From Streptomyces massasporeus (GTDB taxonomy: Bacteria; Actinomycetota; Actinomycetes; Streptomycetales; Streptomycetaceae), in the NCBI RefSeq assembly GCF_014648995.1, contig NZ_BMSE01000004.1, forward strand, positions 1-64,000: a stretch of DNA of 64,000 nucleotides. Reading direction: 5' to 3'. Position numbers and translations under genes: made by a program. The notes beneath the pieces are model-generated. The model did no database searches, was not told the origin of the DNA, and was given only the letters and a program-made list of their open reading frames with translations. Below are positions 8,767 to 16,225 of the stretch, piece by piece; positions within the stretch are counted from its first letter, which is position 1, and each line of letters opens with the position of its first letter.

Positions 8767-8864
8767 GGCCGCAGAGCCCCGCCTCCGCATCCCCTTCCTT
8801 TCACCCCCGCTCGAGCCGTACGCGCTCGCGGGCGGATTCCACCTGCCTTCACGGGAGTTCACCC

Positions 8865-10247
8865 ATGTCCGTCTCCACCGTTGCCGCCGCCCCGTCCGTT
8901 TGTGCCCCGCTGCCCGTTCTGGGCCGGGATGTCACCGTGCCGCTCGTGACCGGTGGCGAGGTCACCTACGCCGCCCTCGACTACGCCGCCAGCGCCCCGG
9001 CGCTCCAGCGGGTCTGGGACGACGTCGCCGCCTACGCGCCGTACTACGGCAGCGTCCACCGCGGCGCCGGGTACCTCTCCCAGCTCTCCACCGACCTGTT
9101 CGAGAACGCCCGCCGGACCGTCGCGGAGTTCCTCGACTGCCGCGAGGGCGACCAGGTCGTGTTCACCCGGTCCACCACCGACTCCCTCAACCTCCTCGCC
9201 GCCGCGCTCCCCGCCGACTGCCGGGTCTTCGTCTTCGAGACCGAGCACCACGCCTCGCTGCTGCCGTGGCGCGGCGCCCAGGTCACCTACCTCGACGCCC
9301 CGCGCAGCCCCCGCGAGGCCGTCGAGACCCTGGAGCGCGCCCTCGCCGACCGCACTGTGTCCCTCGAGGGGGGCCACGGGCCGGCCCTCGTGTGCGTCAC
9401 CGGCGCCTCGAACGTCACCGGTGAGCTGTGGCCCGTACGGGAGCTCACGGCGGCCGCGCACGCCCACGGTGCGCGCATCGTGCTGGACGCCGCGCAGCTG
9501 GCCCCGCACCACCAGGTGTCCGTCGCCGACCTCGACGTCGACTGGGTCGCCTTCTCCGGGCACAAGCTGTACGCGCCCTTCGGCTCGGGCGTCCTGGCCG
9601 GGCGGGCCGACTGGCTGCGCGCGGCCGAGCCGTACCTCGCGGGCGGCGGGGCCAGCCGCAAGGTCGGCCGGCGGGAGGACGGCGGAGTGGACGTGGAGTG
9701 GCACGACAGCGCCGCCCGCCACGAGGCCGGGTCGCCCAACGTCATCGGCGCCTACGCCCTCGCGTCGGCCTGCAAGGCGCTGACCGAGGCCGGTTTCGAC
9801 ACCCTCGTCGCCCGTGAGCAGTACCTGGTCCGCGCGGTGCGCGACGGACTCGCCGACGTCCCCGAGGTGCGGTTCCTGTCCCTCTTCGGGGACGAGGCGC
9901 CGCGGGTCGGGGTGCTCTCCTTCGTCGTCGAGGGCTGGAACAGCTCCCACTTCGCCGCCGCCCTGTCCGCCGAGTACGGCATCGGCGTACGGGACGGGCT
10001 GTTCTGCGCCCATCCGCTGCTGCGCACGCTGCTCGGCAGCGACCCGCAGGCGCAGGGGGAGTGCGGGGCGCCGGAGGCCGCGCCCGGGGAGAAGTCGCTC
10101 AACGCCATCCGGGTCAGCTTCGGAGCGGGCACGCCCGACGAGCACGTGGAGCGGTTCGTGCGGGCGGTGAAGGAGCTCGTGGCGGACGGGGCGAAGTGGA
10201 ACTACCGCACGGAGGACGGGCGCTGCGTGCCGGACACCTCCGCCTGA
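8865..10247 (+). CDS. Class V aminotransferase / cysteine desulfurase-like PLP enzyme
   Basis: Fold-type I PLP enzyme related to NifS/SufS/CsdA proteins. Residues about 75-110 give the PLP phosphate site (TRSTTDSLN), TEHHASLLPW is the cofactor-stacking His segment, and FSGHKLYAPFG carries Schiff-base Lys234. The segment VRDGLFCAHP puts a Cys where cysteine desulfurases carry the persulfide, though with different spacing. It has 460 residues and no signal peptide. The ATG is preceded by GGGAG. The SAM-IV riboswitch 125 nt upstream ties it to methionine, cysteine or SAM supply. Substrate is unknown; cysteine desulfurase or selenocysteine-lyase-like activity is the closest guess. Confidence 0.88.
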   Translation: MSVSTVAAAPSVCAPLPVLGRDVTVPLVTGGEVTYAALDYAASAPALQRVWDDVAAYAPYYGSVHRGAGYLSQLSTDLFENARRTVAEFLDCREGDQVVFTRSTTDSLNLLAAALPADCRVFVFETEHHASLLPWRGAQVTYLDAPRSPREAVETLERALADRTVSLEGGHGPALVCVTGASNVTGELWPVRELTAAAHAHGARIVLDAAQLAPHHQVSVADLDVDWVAFSGHKLYAPFGSGVLAGRADWLRAAEPYLAGGGASRKVGRREDGGVDVEWHDSAARHEAGSPNVIGAYALASACKALTEAGFDTLVAREQYLVRAVRDGLADVPEVRFLSLFGDEAPRVGVLSFVVEGWNSSHFAAALSAEYGIGVRDGLFCAHPLLRTLLGSDPQAQGECGAPEAAPGEKSLNAIRVSFGAGTPDEHVERFVRAVKELVADGAKWNYRTEDGRCVPDTSA

Positions 10248-10739
10248 GCCGGCAGCCGGGTGCCCAGGACGATCATCCGCAGGGCGCGCTCGGTGGCGTC
10301 CGTGAGGAGTTCGCTCGCCCGCAGCAGGGCCTCGGCCAGCTCCATCGGGGCGGGCAGGATGCCGTGGCAGGCGTCCACGCCCGGCACCTGCCCGCGCCCT
10401 CGCCGAGCGTGCCGGCCAGGGCCAGCCGGGGCCGTCGTCGCCCGGTCCGTCGTCTCCGGTGCCCTGGCCGCGGTCGTCGTCGTCATCGTCACTCGCTGAG
10501 CTGTCGGTCACCGCAGGCCGCGAGACGACCTCGTCACCCGGTGGGGCGCCGGGCGGTGTGGCCTTCTCACCGGGCCGGAGCGTGGAGGTGGGCGTGGGCG
10601 AGCCGTGGTCCAGCTCGACCTTCTGCGAGGGCACCCTGGGCGACTCGGGGCTGTCCGCGAGTGCGTAACTGGTCGCGGCGATGCCGAGCGGGATCAGCAC
10701 GACGGCGGACAGGGCCGCTATCCGGCGAGAGGAAACCAT
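10202..10739 (-). CDS. Small secreted acidic protein, 3' end unresolved
   Basis: A gene clearly starts at ATG 10739. It encodes a signal peptide (VSSRRIAALSAVVLIPLG...ALA), then a Pro/Thr/Ser linker, a run of six Asp, and GDDGPGDDGPG near residue 105 (about nt 10425). In that frame no stop occurs until 8859, deep inside the opposite gene, which is implausible. The minus-strand frame 10202-10492 instead ends sensibly, with a helical tail (MELAEALLRASELL...). A frameshift, real or from sequencing, around 10380-10430 would join them. A CAGGAT box 7 nt before the ATG suggests a leaderless start. Function unknown. Confidence 0.45.
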
Positions 10740-10780
10740 GGGCCCGATCCTGCGGACGGAACCCGGGGAGCGGGATGAAG

Positions 10781-10806
10781 CCCGGATGAAGAACTCCTCA
10801 TCCGGG
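10781..10806 (-). terminator. Hairpin after the lrp-like gene
   Basis: Perfect 9-bp stem (10781-10789 with 10798-10806) around an 8-nt loop, just after the stop of the Lrp-type gene on the minus strand. It also lies just upstream of the secreted-protein start, so it probably insulates the two. Confidence 0.55.
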
Positions 10807-10829
10807 GCCCGGCGGGCAGGACGGGGCCG

Positions 10830-11111
10830 CTAGTTGTCCAGCCCGATCGAGAAGGCCGCTTCCAGGTCGTGCTGCGAGTACGTACGGAACGCCACGTGCG
10901 TGTCCGTGCCCTCCACGCCGGGGATCTTGCTGATCCGGCCCGGGATGACCTCCGCCAGGTCCTCGTGCTCCTTCACCCGGACCATCGCGATCAGGTCGTA
11001 GGTGCCGGTGACGGAGAAGACCTCGCTGACGCTGTCCAGCGCCGCGATCGACTCGGCGATCTCGGGGATCCGGTCCACGCTGGTCTTGATGAGGACGATC
11101 GCGGTGATCAC
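10830..11111 (-). CDS. Stand-alone Lrp/AsnC effector-binding (RAM) domain protein
   Basis: A 93-residue protein consisting only of the alpha-beta RAM domain that binds amino acids in Lrp/AsnC regulators. The N-terminal helix-turn-helix is absent. VSVTGTYDLIAMV- and V.GTDTHVAF-type strands mark the ligand-binding interface. It probably forms oligomers and may modulate other Lrp proteins or sense amino acids. The GTG start overlaps the stop of the rhomboid gene (GTGA), so the two are co-translated. That pairing is conserved in Streptomyces but its reason is unclear. Confidence 0.85.
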   Translation of the reverse strand: MITAIVLIKTSVDRIPEIAESIAALDSVSEVFSVTGTYDLIAMVRVKEHEDLAEVIPGRISKIPGVEGTDTHVAFRTYSQHDLEAAFSIGLDN

Positions 11112-11860
11112 GGCTGGTTCTCTCCCTCGGGGGCCGGAGCAGGGGCGGCCTTCACTCTAGTAGGGCCGGCGGGACGGCCGTATCGGACCGACGCGTAGCC
11201 GAAGCCCAGACCGAAACCGATCAGGTGGGCGAGGTAGGCCACCCCCGGCCCGTCCGGGGCCCGCCCCGCCGCCAGCCACTGCAGCGCCGCCCAGAACGGC
11301 AGCACGACCCACGCCGGGAAGCGCACCGGCAGGAAGAAGAGGAACGGCAGGAGACTGGTCACCCGGGCCCGGGGGAACAGGTACAGGAACGCGCCGAGGA
11401 CTGCCGAGATCGCCCCCGAGGCACCGACCAGGGACTGCTCGGAGTCCGCGTTGGCCACGGCGTAGCCCAGCAGGGCCAGGTAGCCGCAGCCGACGTAGAA
11501 CAGGGTGAACTGCACCCGGCCCATCCGCTCCTCGGTCATCGCCCCGAAGACGTAGAGGAAGAGCATGTTGCCGAGCAGGTGGACCCAGCTGCCGTGGACG
11601 AAGAGCGCGGTCACGGGGGTGAGGGCCGGCCTCCCGGACCCTTCGAACAGTTCTGCGGGGATCACGCCCCAGCGCCGGAAGTAGGCCCGCTGCACGGCGA
11701 GCAGCTCGTCGCCCGTGCCGTACGCCGGGTTCAGGCCCGAGGCGGGTCCGGCCAGGAAGACCAGGCAGCACAGGGCGATCAGGGTGTACGTCACCGGCGC
11801 CGACGACCCCCTGACCGATCTGCCGGCCCGGACGATCGACGCACTCCACTTGCGGATCAT
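11108..11860 (-). CDS. Rhomboid-family intramembrane serine protease
   Basis: Polytopic membrane protein of 250 residues with six predicted helices. Rhomboid signatures are HGSWVHLLGNMLFL (His89, His94, Asn98), the catalytic GASG with Ser148, and the catalytic His212 in YLAHLIGF. It should cleave transmembrane substrates in the bilayer; substrates are unknown. The ATG at 11860 was chosen because it is the only Met close before the first helix; a longer open frame upstream lacks coding character. A hydrophilic Pro/Ala-rich C-terminal tail is cytoplasmic. It is in an operon with the RAM-domain gene. Confidence 0.9.
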   Translation of the reverse strand: MIRKWSASIVRAGRSVRGSSAPVTYTLIALCCLVFLAGPASGLNPAYGTGDELLAVQRAYFRRWGVIPAELFEGSGRPALTPVTALFVHGSWVHLLGNMLFLYVFGAMTEERMGRVQFTLFYVGCGYLALLGYAVANADSEQSLVGASGAISAVLGAFLYLFPRARVTSLLPFLFFLPVRFPAWVVLPFWAALQWLAAGRAPDGPGVAYLAHLIGFGLGFGYASVRYGRPAGPTRVKAAPAPAPEGENQP

Positions 11861-12019
11861 GAATACAGAGCATGACGTAACCGGACGCAACCACCCATAC
11901 CGCCTCGCCGCCGTGGACACGCGGGCGGCGGGTACCCGCCAGGCCGTAGGGTTACGGACCACACGCACCGGGGATGCCGGTCGCGTCGCGGACACTAGAA
12001 GGAAAGAGAACAGGTCACG

Positions 12020-12259
12020 ATGACGGTTCCCCTGCCGACCGCCGAGACGCGGTGGCGCTGCACCCTCTGCGGCAACCTCACGAGGTTCGACGTGACCCGC
12101 TCGTCGAAGGTCGTCGAGTACGTCCACCTCGACCTGGCCGGAGAGCCGAAGGTCGAGGAGCGCGACGTCCTCAGTGAGACCATCGAGTCGGTGCGCTGCC
12201 GCTGGTGTAACGCGGTGGACCAGGTGGAACTCGTGGACAGGCCGGGCGCCGGCTCCTGA
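12020..12259 (+). CDS. Small zinc-ribbon protein
   Basis: A 79-residue cytoplasmic protein with two CxxC knuckles (Cys14/Cys17 and Cys60/Cys63) likely to bind one zinc. The middle segment (DVTRSSKVVEYVHLDLAG) looks like a compact beta fold. An AAGGAAAGAG ribosome site precedes the ATG. It is a short conserved actinobacterial hypothetical. Position just before the NYN nuclease gene hints at RNA-related work, which is only inference. Confidence 0.85.
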   Translation: MTVPLPTAETRWRCTLCGNLTRFDVTRSSKVVEYVHLDLAGEPKVEERDVLSETIESVRCRWCNAVDQVELVDRPGAGS

Positions 12260-12261
12260 GG

Positions 12262-12304
12262 ATGGGGGTCCCCCCGCTCGAGTGAAGTCGAGAGTGGGGG
12301 AGGG
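12262..12304 (+). repeat. Dispersed Streptomyces hairpin repeat
   Basis: An imperfect inverted repeat with CCCCCGCTCGAG and a returning CTCGA...GTGGGGG arm around a TGAAG loop. Elements of this type recur between Streptomyces genes and may act as transcript-end or mRNA-stability hairpins. Here it separates the zinc-ribbon gene from the NYN gene. Confidence 0.6.
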
Positions 12305-12329
12305 CCCCGCACGGATTGGGGTGTGACGG

Positions 12330-13679
12330 ATGGTGGAGACCACGGGCGGGGGGCCGGGCGACGGCGCCGCCGAGGTGCTCGACCGTCCGCTGCCCGACGG
12401 CGTGCGCCGCAGAGTGGTGCAGATCGTCTCCGACGGCTTCGGCTCGCTGACGGTCGGCGAGCTGCCCGCGCAGCTCAGGCAGTACGCCCGGTTCGCCCCG
12501 AACCGACGGGCGAAGTTCGCCGGCAACGCGATGGCGGCCGCCCTGGAGACCGACCCGCTGTTCCGGCAGCGCATCGGCGAGAAGCTCAGAGAGACCCAGC
12601 CGGAGCTGACCGGCGCCCTCGACTCAGGCTCCCCGCCCCCGGCCGCGGACCCGCTCGATGTGGCGGCCGCGGCCTACGTACTGCGTCCCCTCGGCTGGGT
12701 GAAACTCGTGACCGCCGCCGGCGAGGAGGCCCAGCGGGCCGACGCCGAGCGCGCCGACGAGGAGAGCCGGGCCGAGCTGGAGCGGCTGCGCGCCGAGCTC
12801 GACCGGGCCCGTGACCACACCCGGGCCGAGACCGAGCGGCTGCGCACGGAGCTGGAATCGGCCAAGAAGGAAACCGAGTCGCTGCACCGCAAGCTGCGAG
12901 CCGCCCTCAGCGACGTCAAGCGCGGCGAGGCCGCCCTGCGTAAGGCGCAGGGCGAGATCGAGGCCGTCCGCGCCGAGGGGCACGCGCAGCTCTCCGCCGC
13001 CGAGAGCGAGACCCGGCGCCTCAAGTCCCGGCTGGGTGAGAGCGAGGCCGCCCTGGAGGCCGCGCGCCGGGCCGCCCGCGAGGGCCGCAGCGTCGAGGAC
13101 ATGCGGGTCCGGCTGCTGCTGGACACCCTGCTGGACGCGACCCAGGGGCTCCGCCGCGAACTGGCCCTGCCCCCGGTGTCGGTGCGGCCTGCCGAGACCG
13201 TCGACGCCGTCGAGCCGGGCCGGATGACCCCGAAGGACATCGCCGCCCGCGCCCTGTCGGAGGACGACCCGCAGGTCCTCGACCAGCTGCTGGCGCTGCC
13301 GCAGGCCCATCTGGTCGTCGACGGCTACAACGTCACCAAGACCGGCTATCCGCAGATGCCGCTGGAGAAGCAGCGCCTGCGGCTGCTGGGGCAGCTCTCC
13401 CAACTGGCCGCGCAGAGCGGCGCCGAGGTGACCTGTGTCTTCGACGGCGCGGAGCTGGCCGCGCCGGTGCTGCTGGCCCCGCCACGCGGTGTGCGTGTGC
13501 TGTTCTCGAAGCCGGGCGTCACCGCCGACGAGCTCATCCGCCAGCTGGTGCGCGCCGAACCGCCGGGCCGTCCGGTCATCGTGGCGTCCACCGACCGCGA
13601 GGTCGCCGACGGCGTGGCCCGGGCCGGCGCCCGCCCGGTCGCCTCCGCGATGCTGCTCAGGCGGCTTTCACGGGCCTAG
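12330..13679 (+). CDS. NYN/PIN-domain ribonuclease with central coiled coil
   Basis: A 449-residue cytoplasmic protein. Residues 1-125 form an alpha-helical domain of unknown role. About residues 130-265 are a long Glu/Arg/Ala-rich coiled coil. The C-terminal third (about 325-449) is a NYN (YacP-like PIN) domain with acidic residues in VVDGYN (Asp331), VFDGAE (Asp372), ADELI (Asp400) and STDREV (Asp422). These match the metal-binding pattern of PIN nucleases, so RNA cleavage is expected. The coiled coil suggests dimers or tethering to a complex. The ATG at 12330 follows a weak ribosome site; an upstream GTG (12323) is out of frame. Confidence 0.88.
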   Translation: MVETTGGGPGDGAAEVLDRPLPDGVRRRVVQIVSDGFGSLTVGELPAQLRQYARFAPNRRAKFAGNAMAAALETDPLFRQRIGEKLRETQPELTGALDSGSPPPAADPLDVAAAAYVLRPLGWVKLVTAAGEEAQRADAERADEESRAELERLRAELDRARDHTRAETERLRTELESAKKETESLHRKLRAALSDVKRGEAALRKAQGEIEAVRAEGHAQLSAAESETRRLKSRLGESEAALEAARRAAREGRSVEDMRVRLLLDTLLDATQGLRRELALPPVSVRPAETVDAVEPGRMTPKDIAARALSEDDPQVLDQLLALPQAHLVVDGYNVTKTGYPQMPLEKQRLRLLGQLSQLAAQSGAEVTCVFDGAELAAPVLLAPPRGVRVLFSKPGVTADELIRQLVRAEPPGRPVIVASTDREVADGVARAGARPVASAMLLRRLSRA

Positions 13680-13924
13680 GGGGCGTACGCACCATGCGTA
13701 ACGTCCGGGCGTGATGCCCGAATTGGTGGGACCTGTGAGCCACGTTGCGTCAAGTGGGTCTCACGGCCTGTGAGTCCAGATGAAAAGATGGCCTACCGTG
13801 ATGCAATTTTTCATCTGAGGATTTGAACTGATCACAGGAAGGTCACTAGGGTCGGGCCGAACCTCCGCTCGGGTGATCACTCATCGGGAGAGACGGCGGA
13901 GGGGCCAGAAGGAGCTTTTCACCC
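13680..13924 (+). promoter_or_regulatory. Leader region of the first NlpC/P60 gene
   Basis: A 245-bp gap, less GC-rich than its surroundings. It holds a perfect 10-bp inverted repeat (13777-13786 and 13808-13817) with a 21-nt spacer and a T5 run, a possible terminator of the NYN gene or an operator. A second structured stretch (CCTCCGC 13862-13868 pairing with GCGGAGG near 13896-13902) lies just before the ribosome site GAAGGAGC. A regulatory RNA is possible; I could not match it to a named class. Confidence 0.4.
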
Positions 13925-14965
13925 GTGGCGTCCCACCGTCGTCCTAAGCAGCCGAGCCGCGCACGTGTGACCGTGCTGACCACCGCCGCCGCCGCTGCCG
14001 TCGCCTTCAGCTCGCAGGCCGCCAACGCGGCCCCCAGTGAGAAGCCGAGCAAGGACGAGGTCAAGACCAAGGTCGACAAGCTCTACGAAGAGGCGGAGCA
14101 GGCCACCGAGAAGTACAACGGGGCCAAGGAGAAGCAGGAGAAGCTCCAGAAGGAGATCTCCACCATCCAGGACAACGTGGCCCGCGGCCAGGAGGAGCTC
14201 AACGAGCTCCGCGACAGCCTGGGCCTCGCCGCCGCGTCGCAGTACCGCACCGGCTCCATCGACCCCTCCGTCCAGCTGTTCCTCTCCGCGAACCCCGAGG
14301 ACTACCTCGACAAGGCCTCCACGCTCGACCAGTTGAGCAGCCAGCAGGTCGAGGCGCTGAAGAAGGTCCAGGAGAAGCAGCGCGAACTGGCCCAGGAGCG
14401 CGCCGAGGCCTCCGAGAAGCTCAAGGACCTCGCCTCCACCCGGACCGAACTCGGCAAGAAGAAGAAGGAAGTCCAGGGCAAGCTCTCCTCCGCGCAGAAG
14501 CTGCTCAACAGCCTCACCGCCGCCGAGAAGGCCGAACTCGCCGCCGAGCAGAGCCGCGCCAGCCGGGCCAGCGAGCGCGACGCCCTCGACGTCAACGTCC
14601 CGCCCGGCTCGGGCCGCGCCGCCTCCGCCTTCGCCTTCGCCCAGAGCCAGCTCGGCAAGCCCTACGTCTACGGCGCCACCGGCATGAGCTCCTTCGACTG
14701 CTCCGGCCTCACCTCCCGGGCCTACGCCGCCGCCGGCATGCAGATCCCGCGCACCTCCGAGGCCCAGTCGCAGATCGGCACCAAGATCTACTCCACCAGC
14801 CAGCTCAAGGTCGGCGACCTGGTCTTCTTCTTCAACGACCTGCACCACGTCGGCCTCTACGCCGGCAACGGGCAGATCATCCACGCCCCGCGCACCGGCA
14901 CCGTCGTCCGCTACGAGTCGATGAGCACCATCGGCGGCCCGTTCATGTTCGGCGTCCGGGTCTGA
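13925..14965 (+). CDS. Secreted NlpC/P60 peptidoglycan hydrolase (RipA-like), copy 1
   Basis: Predicted D,L-endopeptidase acting on peptidoglycan stems outside the cell. The 346-residue chain has a signal peptide (about residues 1-38, cut near ANAA), a long coiled coil (about 45-215), and a C-terminal NlpC/P60 domain. Catalytic residues are Cys259 (FDCSGL), His308 (HHVGLY) and His320 (IIHAP). The coiled coil probably holds the enzyme inactive or links it to an FtsEX-type activator. The start is GTG with GAAGGAGC 8 nt upstream. It is followed by a diverged paralogue. The M. tuberculosis NlpC/P60 gene Rv2190c occupies the same relative place. Confidence 0.94.
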   Translation: MASHRRPKQPSRARVTVLTTAAAAAVAFSSQAANAAPSEKPSKDEVKTKVDKLYEEAEQATEKYNGAKEKQEKLQKEISTIQDNVARGQEELNELRDSLGLAAASQYRTGSIDPSVQLFLSANPEDYLDKASTLDQLSSQQVEALKKVQEKQRELAQERAEASEKLKDLASTRTELGKKKKEVQGKLSSAQKLLNSLTAAEKAELAAEQSRASRASERDALDVNVPPGSGRAASAFAFAQSQLGKPYVYGATGMSSFDCSGLTSRAYAAAGMQIPRTSEAQSQIGTKIYSTSQLKVGDLVFFFNDLHHVGLYAGNGQIIHAPRTGTVVRYESMSTIGGPFMFGVRV

Positions 14966-15176
14966 CGACCGGCTCCCGGAGCCTTCAAGATCAGGACACC
15001 GTGTCCGCCGTTCGGGCGAATCACGACGGCCCCGAGTGAGCCCACGCCCCGCCATTGACCTGCGTCAGCGGCGGGGCGCACTGCTGGATACCCACGGATG
15101 GCCGTTGGCGGCCCCCTGTCGCGGGGCTACTGTCTGCCGCGTTCCAAGTCCGCCAGCGGAAGGAGAGCGGCTTCCC

Positions 15177-16190
15177 GTGGGGTCCCATCGCCGCCTTGCA
15201 CCGTCCGGGTTCGACCGGGGCGCCGGTGCCGCGGTCAGCATCCTGTCCGTCACGGCCGCCGCCCTGGGCGCGGTACCGGCCGCCGCCGCACCGCACGACG
15301 ACACCCGGGCCACGGTGGACCGCCTCTACGAGCAGGCCGAGAAGGCCACCGAGGCGTACAACGAGGCCGACGAACGTGCCGACGAGCTGCGTACCGAGGT
15401 CGGCATCGCCCGGGACCGCATCGCCCGCCAGCAGGAGCGCGTCAACTCCATGCGGGAGTCCCTCGGTTCGCTCGCCGGCGCCCAGTACCGCTCGGGCGGC
15501 GTCGACCCGTCCCTCGCCCTGCTGCTGTCCGAGGACCCGGAGGACTACCTCGACCACGCGTCCCGGCTCGACCGTCTCACCGCCCACCAGGCCGGTGAGC
15601 TGAAGGCACTCCAGGGCGCCATGCGCGAACTCGCCCAGGACCGCGAGGAGGCCGCCGGGAAGCTCCGCGAACTGGAGACGAGCCGCAAGGCCGTGGCAGC
15701 CCACAAGAAGACCGTCGAGCACAAGCTCGCCACGGCCCGGCGGCTGCTCAACTCCCTTCCGGACGCCGAGCGCGACGCCTACGGCCGGGCTTCCCGGTCC
15801 GGCCGCCCCGGCATGCCCGACCTCGGCGGCGCCACCGCCGCCTCGGCACGCGGCTCGGCCGCCGTCGCCGCCGTCCGCAGCGCGCTCGGCAAGCCCTACG
15901 TCTGGGGCGCCAACGGGCCCTCCGGCTTCGACTGTTCGGGCCTGATGCAGTGGTCGTACGCGCAGGCCGGCGTCTCCCTGCCGCGCACCTCGCAGGCCCA
16001 GCGCTACGCCGGCCGCCAGGTCCCGCTGTCCGAGGCGCGCCCCGGTGACCTGGTCGTCTACCGGGGCGACGCCAGCCATGTCGGGATGTACATGGGCAAC
16101 GGCCAGGTCGTCCACGCCCCCTACCCCGGCGCGCCCGTGCGCTACGACCCGGTCGGGATGATGCCCGTCTCGTCGGTCACCAGGGTCTGA
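15177..16190 (+). CDS. Secreted NlpC/P60 peptidoglycan hydrolase, copy 2
   Basis: Tandem paralogue of the preceding gene with the same plan: signal peptide (cut near AAAA, about residue 38), coiled coil, and NlpC/P60 domain with Cys253, His301 and His313. The GTG at 15177 follows AAGGAGAGCGG and gives an N-terminus (VGSHRR) aligned with that of copy 1. The longer open frame from 15036 lacks a ribosome site. The mature protein is 337 residues before signal removal. A 211-bp gap separates the two genes and holds a short GGCTCC/GGAGCC hairpin near 14970, so each copy likely has its own promoter. Confidence 0.92.
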   Translation: MGSHRRLAPSGFDRGAGAAVSILSVTAAALGAVPAAAAPHDDTRATVDRLYEQAEKATEAYNEADERADELRTEVGIARDRIARQQERVNSMRESLGSLAGAQYRSGGVDPSLALLLSEDPEDYLDHASRLDRLTAHQAGELKALQGAMRELAQDREEAAGKLRELETSRKAVAAHKKTVEHKLATARRLLNSLPDAERDAYGRASRSGRPGMPDLGGATAASARGSAAVAAVRSALGKPYVWGANGPSGFDCSGLMQWSYAQAGVSLPRTSQAQRYAGRQVPLSEARPGDLVVYRGDASHVGMYMGNGQVVHAPYPGAPVRYDPVGMMPVSSVTRV

Positions 16191-16204
16191 CCGGCAGGGC
16201 CCCG

Positions 16205-16225
16205 GCGCCCGTACGATCGGGAACG
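16205..16225 (+). promoter_or_regulatory. Putative leaderless promoter of the metalloprotease gene
   Basis: TACGAT (16212-16217) lies 7 nt before GTG 16225 with no Shine-Dalgarno between them, so the transcript likely starts at the GTG. Confidence 0.45.

Noticed and set aside
8859..10739. A 626-codon open frame on the minus strand
   Set aside because: Most of it is the antisense of the PLP enzyme gene; only its first 100 or so codons look real, and these are kept as the secreted-protein entry.
13840..13920. c-di-AMP (ydaO) riboswitch before the first NlpC/P60 gene
   Set aside because: Some structure is there, but I could not align the conserved ydaO blocks, so only an unassigned leader is reported.
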